64,000 nt of DNA from Wyeomyia smithii. Lineage: Eukaryota > Arthropoda > Insecta > Diptera > Culicidae. The position numbers and the translations under genes were made by a program. The DNA is taken from NCBI RefSeq assembly GCF_029784165.1, contig NC_073696.1:176256912-176320911 (forward strand). Reading direction: 5' to 3'. This document shows positions 57,466 through 64,000 of the stretch, in pieces (within the stretch, counting starts at the first letter, position 1; every line of letters begins with the position of its first letter). The notes under the pieces are model-generated. The model ran no database searches. It was not told where the DNA came from and was given only the letters and a program-made list of their open reading frames with translations.

Positions 57466-58284
57466 ATGAATAAAGTGAAACTGGAATACACCAAGCCCAA
57501 ATGCTGTAAACCCTTTTCTGATCATCGGTGCTCATCAAGCTTACGCAAATTAAAAAAAAAAACGTTATTGCAAAATTAAAAATATTGAACAGTCAAGCTC
57601 ATTTTAATACGTCTTTATCAATTTGTGATTCGTGTAGTTATTGGAATAATAGTCAAGCCACCATTCATCCCTTCGTTGTTTACTATTCAGAATCTGGAAC
57701 ACTTAAGAATATCAGCTTCATCATAATATCGGAAGTACTCCATCATGATACTGTTGCGGTTCAGGTGTTTGTTGCCAAATTAATGAGTTTTTTGAAAACA
57801 ACAATACAGTTGAAAAAAGCGATATTAATGTCTGATGGAGCTGCCTCACAATATAAAAATAGAAAAAACTTTGCAAGTCTTTGCAAGTTCAAAACAAAAT
57901 ATATCGTCGATGCAGAAAGGCATTTTTTTTGCGACTTCTCATGGTAAAGGCCCATGCGATGCAATTGGTGGCATATTAAAACGAATGGCAGGAAATGCAA
58001 GTTTAGCTAAAGAACATGAACATCCTATTACAAGCGCAAAAGAATTGTATGATTGGTCTAATCAGCAAAATAATAAAAATTCATCAAAAATGTCATTTAA
58101 TTGGGTATCATATGAAGAATATAAACAAGGAGTAACAGAATGGAGCATTATTTTCAAAAAATCTTTAATAATAGCTGCCACACAAAAGTATTACTCTTTT
58201 GTTCCGATTTCAGAAAATAAGATACAAACGAAGCTGTTTTCAGAAGATGACGAATCATTTACTTATGATGTATATAAAATATAA
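57466..58284 (+). pseudogene. Unclassified mobile-element protein, possible transposase, frameshifted
   Basis: A reading frame starts at 57466 (MNKVKLEYTKPKCCKPFSDH), shifts in an A-run near 57550-57560, continues through ATIHPFVVYYSESGTLKNIS, VLHHDTVAVQVFVAKLM and ILMSDGAASQYKNRKNF, shifts again in an eight-T run near 57924-57931, and continues FFATSHGKGPCDAIGGILKR to SFVPISENKIQT and a stop at 58284. The SDGAASQY and SHGKGPCDAIGG blocks are, as I recall, characteristic of a widespread but poorly annotated family in insects and aquatic animals. Aspartates in both blocks could be catalytic in an RNase H-fold nuclease. Position between long inverted repeats suggests it is the element's transposase. 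Both frameshifts lie in homopolymers. Confidence 0.6.
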
Positions 58285-59249
58285 GGTGAAACTAGTTCTG
58301 TAAAGTATCTATGTCATAAAAAAATATGTTCCTAAGATAATAAAACTCGAAAAAAAATATTTGATTCTTATATATATTTATATTACTTAGAACATCCAAC
58401 TCTTTTCTTGAGAACCGTTTGCCCAATCGTTTTGTTGTCAAAGAATGAATTGTATATTTTTGATCAAGGATTCCAATAAACGTATGGTTTTTGCTGGAGA
58501 ACCATGGACAAATTAAGAAAAACGTGTATTTTCCTAAATAATTATAATTTTTCGAGCTTAAATTAGAAATAACTCGAAAACCAATGCCTTTAGAATGTTT
58601 ACTACCAAGAGCTTTTTGATTCAAAATGACTTTCTGCATCTTTTAAAATCATCAGAATACAAACATTTTGAAAAATGTTTGAATTATAATTTCCATAAAA
58701 AAATTAATCTACCATAAAAAAATTATTTTTCATTTCTCCATCCTAGACTTTTTTTAATAGTTGCGTATTAACGTCAAGTTTCTTTAAAAAAAAATTAAAC
58801 AAAAATTCAACTTTTTTTTTTAAATTGAAATTTAATGTTTATTTTTATTTTTTTGGTCAAAAAAATTTTTTTTTGTACAGTGTATATTTTTCATGGTGCA
58901 TTTTTAATTCCCTACAACTCATTCTCAGACAGTTTTTCTATACAACCAACGGTTTCTTGGCTACAATGCTTCGAATGAAACCTGTGCCAAAAGGCATACG
59001 CCCTTTTAGAATGTAACTCATGGGTGTAAAAAATCTCTCCACCTGTGAAAAATGCTCAGTTTGCTAAGCCAAATACGTGTGCAAAGTTTCATTCAAATCA
59101 AAAATGGTCGATTAAATTTTCGCGTATTTCCAGGCGATTTGAAAGGATTTTGCTCTAAGGCAAAAACTAAGCTGCTCATTTGCAAAAATTAAATTTTCAT
59201 TGATATGTGTCATCGTTTTATTGAGAGTTACTTTTTCAACCAGTTTGCT

Positions 59250-59717
59250 TATAGAAGACTAGACTAGACTTGATGCTTCAGCTGGATTTTCTTCAGGTTT
59301 TAAAATTGGAGTGACTTTGGCATTTTTCCATTTTAAGGGAAAATATGCTAATTCAAAGCATCTGTTATACATGCTCACCAAGAAAATTAAAGAGCTTCCG
59401 GGAAATCTTTTGAGGATATATCTCCTGATGCTTTCATGTTTTAGAAGTTCTTGACAATAGTTCGTATTTCATTCAATTTGTTTCCAGTACCTCTTCAGCA
59501 ACAAATTGTTGAGTGGTGATCTGATCATACTTTTGTGATCCTACTTCGTTATCAATAGGACTCATTACATTCAAACTGAAATTATGAACAAGTTTTTGAG
59601 TTTTTTGTTCATTTGTAAGAAAAATGTGGTCACCATCTTTAAGAACTGGAAAATTTCAAAAACTTCCAGAAAGGTTTGGTTCCGTTGTAAATCTTTAAAA
59701 ATAACTTTCAAAGCAGA
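59250..59717 (-). pseudogene. Jockey RT finger region, decayed
   Basis: The minus strand reads FPGSSLIFLVSMYNRCFELA, then YFPLKWKNAKVTPILKPEEN (about 59390-59280), the conserved entry into a Jockey-type RT. Towards 59717 it reads ALKVIFKDLQRNQT, which directly continues the linker found on the other side of the MITE (60150 onward). No stops in the best part, but it is cut off from the rest of the gene. Confidence 0.75.
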
Positions 59718-60149
59718 CCCGATCAGAAAGCCAACACAAAAATGTAACAGAGGCTGTTAGTTTGTTATGTGAAAAACCTTTCAGGTTGTGTTATAATTTT
59801 GATACCGTTAGGTGTTAAAATAACAGAAATTATAACAAAAAATATTCTAATAATATCAAACCCATATCAAACTTTGTTACTAACGTATCAGTTTTCTAAC
59901 AAAATGAGATAGCAAATAGAACATTATAATAACAATCATTGTTATAAACAACAGGTTTTGATAGAGACGAAAAAATTTTTAGATTTGTTTCAGAACAACT
60001 CCATTTCATGATTTGTTATTATAACTCATTCAGATTCAACTTTGTTATCCAAAGCGAATGGGAAAATACTACATCGTATCAAAATATGTTATTTGTATCT
60101 CCCGTTGATAGAATTTTGTAATTTTTTAGTTATGCTCTTCTGATCGGGG
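59718..60149. mobile_element. 432-bp MITE, copy 2
   Basis: It has the same length, ends and orientation as 42336-42767, with only a few substitutions between them (for example CTTTCAGG here versus CTTCCAGG in copy 1). It interrupts the Jockey relic between the RRRQYQSSRD linker and the following ALKVIFKDLQ segment, so both boundaries are constrained by the coding sequence. The target duplication is at most very short. Confidence 0.9.
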
Positions 60150-61000
60150 AATCACGAGAGCTTTGATACTGACGTCTCCGTATGTTCTTCAAACGTATAA
60201 GAAGTGGAAGCTCGTTGTCAATAATTGGTGTATTAAATTTCACTCTAGCCTCAGGAACTGATAAGTTCCGAGCATTGATAATTAAACTGCACAAATCATT
60301 GAATGCTCTGTCAATTTCAGCACTATTTTGTGAAACAATGTCACAATTCAAGCTTTCTTCGATTGGGGTACGATATCAATCCCAATTGGCCATGTGATAA
60401 TTAAACACAGACCTAGTGGAATTTAAAACATTTTCACGGGACATTGAAAAAATTATAGGAAGATGATCAGAATCAAAATCAGCATGGGTTTATAAATCAC
60501 TGCATAAATGATTTTGATTTGTTAATATCAAATCAATTGTGGTTGGATTCCTAACAGAAGAAAAACACGTAGGACCATTTTACATTGGAATTGCTCTATC
60601 ATTATTCGATATTTTGCATTAAAATCACCAATGATAAATAATTTAGATTTATTTCTCGTAATTTTCTGTAAATCTCTCTTGAAATGATTTTGCTGCTCAC
60701 CAGTACATTAAAAAGGTAAATACACAAACTCTCAATAACCTTTGTTTTAAGAAGGGGCAAAACACGATGTTTTATTCGATAGCTATTGCAACTCCACCTC
60801 CGACATTAATTCTGCCAAACCATATTAAGGTTTCTTTTTAGTTTATTGTTAGACTTTTAAAGCGTTTCAGTCACAACTGCAATATGCACATCATGGACTG
60901 CTAGAAAATTAAAAAAAACACATCTTCTTTCGCTTTCAAAGAGCGAGCATTCAAATTTAGGAAATTGACAGCATTTTTTAAAAGTCATTGCTGAATTTCC
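60150..61000 (-). pseudogene. Jockey endonuclease and linker, decayed
   Basis: The minus strand starts near 60970 with AVNFLNLNARSLKAKED, then fragments GRINVGGGVAIAIE (about 60815), NPTTIDLILTNQ (about 60550) and DFDSDHLPIIFSMSRENVLN (about 60480), which holds the SDH signature of the APE-type endonuclease. The linker 60351-60150 reads LSVPEARVKFNTPI and LLIRLKNIRRRQYQSSRD. Stops and frameshifts are frequent in the endonuclease part. Confidence 0.75.
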
Positions 61001-62005
61001 ATTTCATAACAATATCAGTTGTAAATTTTATACCTACTTGAACAGCCTAGTACATCGAGTCACAGTTCAACGATGCGGACATTAGCTACAGCATGGATTG
61101 TTGTAGGTAGTCAATCTTCTCGGGAGTTGGGTTACCTAAATCAATACTGAGTTTTCGTTAGTTTTTTGCTTGAACGTTGCATCGCAAATGCATCGAAAAA
61201 ACACTTTCAGCCCTTTTCCGATAGATGGTAGTAGTGATATTTGATTTTGGGAGTTTTCGGCCAGATTGTGTCGTTTTCGACCCGTCATGCTTTAACACGA
61301 TTTTCATGTAAATGACATCACATAATTCATTGTGATTTTTTTGTTTACACTTACACTCTTTTCATTTTTAACCTTATTGCAAAAATTTTAGGGCAAAAAA
61401 ATGTTCATTTTTTAAAAGAGTCGAGTTATGAAGATTTTTAAGATGGCGATGACATGTTACAAAACGAATAAGTTTGAAAAATTTCCACATTTTTACAGGG
61501 TCGAAAACGACCATCCAACGTAAGGTTAGTTTCCTCCATGTAGGTCTGGCTGCAAAATAGACTGAAACAATTCAATTTATTAAAATTTGGTGAGAATATG
61601 AAATGCACAATAACTTGAGTGACCGAATTTCTAATTAGACTAGAACAATACTTACTCTAATTCATAATAATACGTTTGAAATTGACGTTACATTATGAAA
61701 GAAACCCCAGGTTCTGTGCCGCAATGCATATTCGTGCATTATTTTCAACATTTTTTTCTCAAATGCAATAGTTCTCAAATTATTGGATAAGCTAACCTCG
61801 AAATAATCTTCTCAGTTGTAAAAGTCAAAATTAGAACTGTTGATTTTCGTAGAACCTCGCCTTTTGATTTCTAATTTTTTTAAAGTATTGCAAGAGTGTA
61901 GTAATTAGTGTAGTAGGTTTCAAACCAAATACAGTAATGAAAAACCTGCTCCAAGGCAGTCAGTGTACTGTTAACTAGCACACAAAACTGGAACGCAGGG
62001 TAGTC

Positions 62006-62242
62006 ATGCTAAAATCAACGCTCAACGACCGGAGGTCAGGCCGAAAATATATATTTTCTATTCCAAATAAACGACAGTGTCAAGACGAGATTTCCCGTCG
62101 GGCACAAGAGAAAGCCCAATTGAAGTTCACCAACGAAAGCGAGAAGGAAAATCATTCGAACGAAAATAGAAATTTCCACCACCGTCACCATCAACATCAA
62201 CATCATGCCAGTCGACAGACGCTGCCAAACGCCAGTAGTTAA
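62006..62242 (+). CDS. Hypothetical hydrophilic protein or terminal exon
   Basis: This 78-codon frame contains a charged helix-like stretch (CQDEISRRAQEKAQLKFTNE) and a His-rich run (HHRHHQHQHHASR) before its stop at 62240-62242. An acceptor-like CGACAG at about 62078 precedes the charged stretch, so the genuine coding part may start there as a last exon. I recognise no family. Low-complexity His codons make a chance frame possible. Confidence 0.3.
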   Translation: MLKSTLNDRRSGRKYIFSIPNKRQCQDEISRRAQEKAQLKFTNESEKENHSNENRNFHHRHHQHQHHASRQTLPNASS

Positions 62243-62351
62243 GGACCGGTTCAATAATACGTAATTTATATTTGATTCATTCTCAACTTACTCACCACAA
62301 CCTATGACTGAGAATAAGTATATCATTATTTCTGATCATATAAAATTGTGA

Positions 62352-62926
62352 TTACTCTCCAGCTGCCATTTTTTTAATAATTATAAGCGCATTACGTAAA
62401 GCACATGCTGTCCCTTCGTTGTTTGCCATAACATAGACAGTAAGCGACACAATATTAAGCCCAAGAAAATAAAACCACCTCGGACTCCGTGATCGATTTT
62501 CATCGGCTTGCAAAGTATCAAAATGTAGTGTACTATTTACTAGCATGTATTGGAATTGTTATTTTTAGAGTTCTGTGTGACTGAAGCATTATGCTATGAG
62601 CCATGCAGGAAATTTTATTTCAAGGTTGTCACACTCTTGTTGAAATGTCATATGGACTTGTAGCAACTTTAAAAACGGTGAACAATTCCTAGTAACGTAA
62701 TGAAGACCCAGATTATCCTGACTTATATCATTTTCTTCTGTTGGCTTTGTAGATGGTATACGAGTAGGGAAGAACGCGTATGTGTTGACTTAGGTATGTA
62801 TGCTAGCACAATTGCTCCTTGTAGAATGTCGGCATTAGTTATAATCCGTAAAATGTCCTTACCTAGTATCGTTATCCAACAAAATATTGTTGTTGATACG
62901 GAATTCAGTTTGACCCCGCTCGCCAT
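62352..62926 (-). CDS. Hypothetical two-exon gene, 72 residues
   Basis: Exon 1 (62926-62863) starts at ATGGCGAGC and ends at ACTAG followed by GTAAGG, a good donor. Exon 2 (62506-62352) starts after TTTGCAAG and ends at a stop. The phases match (one base plus two), giving an uninterrupted 72-residue product with hydrophobic segments TTIFCWITIL and WFYFLGLNIVSLTVYVMA. The intron would be 356 bp (62507-62862). The fit of start, splice sites and phase is suggestive, but each could occur by chance, the polypyrimidine tract is weak, and no homologue is known to me. Confidence 0.22.
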
Positions 62927-63554
62927 TGCCGGGCACTGATGGTTGAGTCGTTTGCTTTAAACTGAAACTAACTATAGGTATGCGTGACTGTTGCCTTTCC
63001 GTTTCTCACTGATTCTTGTATCTTGTTTCTTTTCTTCGTTTGTTTTTTTTTTCTCACGAACACCTTTAATTCGTTTGGTGTAGAACCACTACCACCTTGC
63101 TCGAAGCTCTTCTGAAAAAAATCACTATTGAACACTAGACTGCATTTTTTGCATAAGCGTTAAAGGCTATTGCTATAGATTGAAAAAAAAAAATACATTT
63201 ATATCTGGTAACACTACAGGCGTTGTCAATTAATTTCAGTGCTGCATAATTAGAATGGCTTTCACGTAAATAATCCACCTGAGCACCCACAGCCGTTACT
63301 CACAGGTGCGCCGGTGTTTGTATGGAAAAGTTGTTTTCAATTTTTTCCCTCTGCGATAACTCACACTAATGTGTAGCACTGCGTTTAGCACAAAGAGCAG
63401 GAATCTGTCGCTCGATTGGGCTGACTCAAATGAATAATAGCACTGACTATAATGGCGATTGCAAAACGGCTCCCCTATTCTACAATTTAAGCCGCCACTG
63501 GGGATCTGTTCACACGATTGTCGAGTACGCACCCGAAAGTGAATTCAACTGTAG

Positions 63555-63710
63555 CACCACCCACACCAAGCGGTAGATTTCACCAAATTCAATTTACTTC
63601 TGTTGGAGGCGCAACGCGAACGAGTAAACGCCTTGGAAGCTTACGATACCAAACGCAAATTGTGTAACATCCAAGATGCATCTACAATGCATAAACTCGG
63701 TTTGTCTTAA
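63555..63710 (+). other. Exon-like frame near the window edge (unrecognised)
   Basis: An open frame ending at TAA (63708-63710) has a strongly helical, coding-like composition (NLLLLEAQRERVNALEAYDT). It lacks a methionine. A CGGTAG acceptor-like site sits at 63571-63576. It might be an internal exon end or a mobile-element fragment. Confidence 0.2.
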
Positions 63711-64000
63711 ATCATTCTACTATAAACTGCTTACTTAGCGGTGAATTGTGCACTCAATTTAACACTTCTGAATGTTATCCAAACGCTAATGTAAGACTCC
63801 ACCTTTACCCGAACTCTACGGAATAACTTCCCCGCGGAATCCACCGACAGACACTACAAAAAAGCTACGTACCGATCTGTACGACTGCTGGCGCACTATT
63901 AAAGAATGGAGTTAGAGCGTACTCTGCAAAACCTGAAGCTTCAATGGTATACCAACACATGCGTAGAATATGAATGATTCATCCTTGCGTACGGTAGAGC

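Larger units (their letters stand above)
55745..59048. mobile_element. Element with ~0.6-kb terminal inverted repeats and an unclassified ORF
   Basis: The ends TCACAGGTGGAGAG (55745) and the inverted CTCTCCACCTGTGA (ending 59048) begin arms that pair for about 0.6 kb. The left arm is 55745-56289, interrupted by the I-clade fragment, and resumes at 57215 to about 57260. The right arm runs from about 58410 to 59048. The native element is about 2.4 kb without the insertion. The centre carries one broken plus-strand reading frame (57466-58284). It sits in the Jockey relic. I could not fix a target duplication, and the true ends may differ by a few bases. Confidence 0.8.
54830..61150 (-). mobile_element. 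Jockey-clade retrotransposon relic hosting three younger insertions
   Basis: Minus-strand fragments of one Jockey-type ORF2 are laid out in the correct order: endonuclease (about 61000-60350), endonuclease-RT linker (60351-60150), RT fingers (59717-59250) and RT palm to C terminus (55744-54860). They are separated by the 432-bp MITE and by the long-TIR element with its nested I-clade fragment. A possible ORF1 end (GNPTPEKIDYLQQ) lies near 61140-61090. Many stops and frameshifts show great age. The interval 59049-59249 was not assigned; it may be RT sequence too decayed to read or another insertion. Confidence 0.75.
61151..64000. other. Intergenic region with weak exon-like frames
   Basis: No known family was recognised. 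GTCGTTTTCGACCC (61268-61281) is inverted as GGGTCGAAAACGAC (61499-61512), perhaps the ends of a short decayed MITE. Codon-like composition improves towards the right edge of the window (62006-62242 plus, 62352-62926 minus, 63555-63710 plus), so a host gene may begin or end near here. Confidence 0.45.

Noticed and set aside
61268..61512. GTCGTTTTCGACCC / GGGTCGAAAACGAC inverted pair as a MITE
   Set aside because: Only 14 bp match and there is no target duplication. Too little to call an element.

Overview
The window looks like repeat-dense insect nuclear DNA, most likely from a culicine mosquito (Aedes-like). The inference rests on the kinds of mobile elements present: an IS630-Tc1-mariner element of the DD37E type, a DD37D relic, a tRNA-derived SINE reminiscent of Feilai, an I-clade retrotransposon with RNase H, RTE-like and CR1/Jockey-group retrotransposons, and many MITEs, all in AT-rich, gene-poor sequence. 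No host gene could be recognised with confidence. A few exon-like reading frames are listed at low confidence. No tRNA, rRNA or CRISPR array was seen.

Layout. 1-4220: a decayed RTE-like element split by a younger 5'-truncated CR1-like insertion. 4221-8483: intergenic with weak exon-like frames. 8484-10032: a 1.5-kb (TTTACTG)n heptamer satellite, followed by a 95-bp hairpin. 11871-15230: a 680-bp MITE, a DD37D transposase relic, a SINE with a 15-bp target duplication, and an almost complete but broken DD37E transposon. 18239-19511: a foldback element with ~470-bp arms. 20898-22892: a 2-kb hAT-type non-autonomous element with a perfect 8-bp target duplication. 23943-29815: a full-length I-clade retrotransposon on the minus strand, flanked by a 14-bp target duplication, with ORF1 open and ORF2 stopped by one in-frame TAG. 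29858-32165 and 37770-40490: two further RTE-like relics, the second carrying a hAT-type MITE. 32758-33593: a TA-flanked MITE. 42336-42767 and 59718-60149: two nearly identical copies of one 432-bp MITE. 46125-46484: a CACTA-ended element filled with palindromic minisatellite repeats. 46566-46812 and 49896-50009: long hairpins. 53927-54230: a hAT-type MITE.

54830-61150 is a four-layer nest. A minus-strand Jockey relic is interrupted by a ~2.4-kb element with ~0.6-kb terminal inverted repeats (55745-59048), which carries a broken reading frame of an unclassified, possibly transposase, family. One arm of that element is in turn interrupted by a 0.9-kb 3' fragment of the same I-clade family found at 24-30 kb. 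The Jockey relic also holds the second copy of the 432-bp MITE.

The functional logic is that of mobile DNA. The I-clade element supplies nucleocapsid (ORF1) and endonuclease/RT/RNase H (ORF2). The SINE and MITEs are non-autonomous and depend on enzymes encoded elsewhere. The nesting gives a relative chronology: RTE and Jockey relics oldest; the long-TIR, hAT and CR1-like insertions intermediate; the I-clade copies and the 432-bp MITE youngest.
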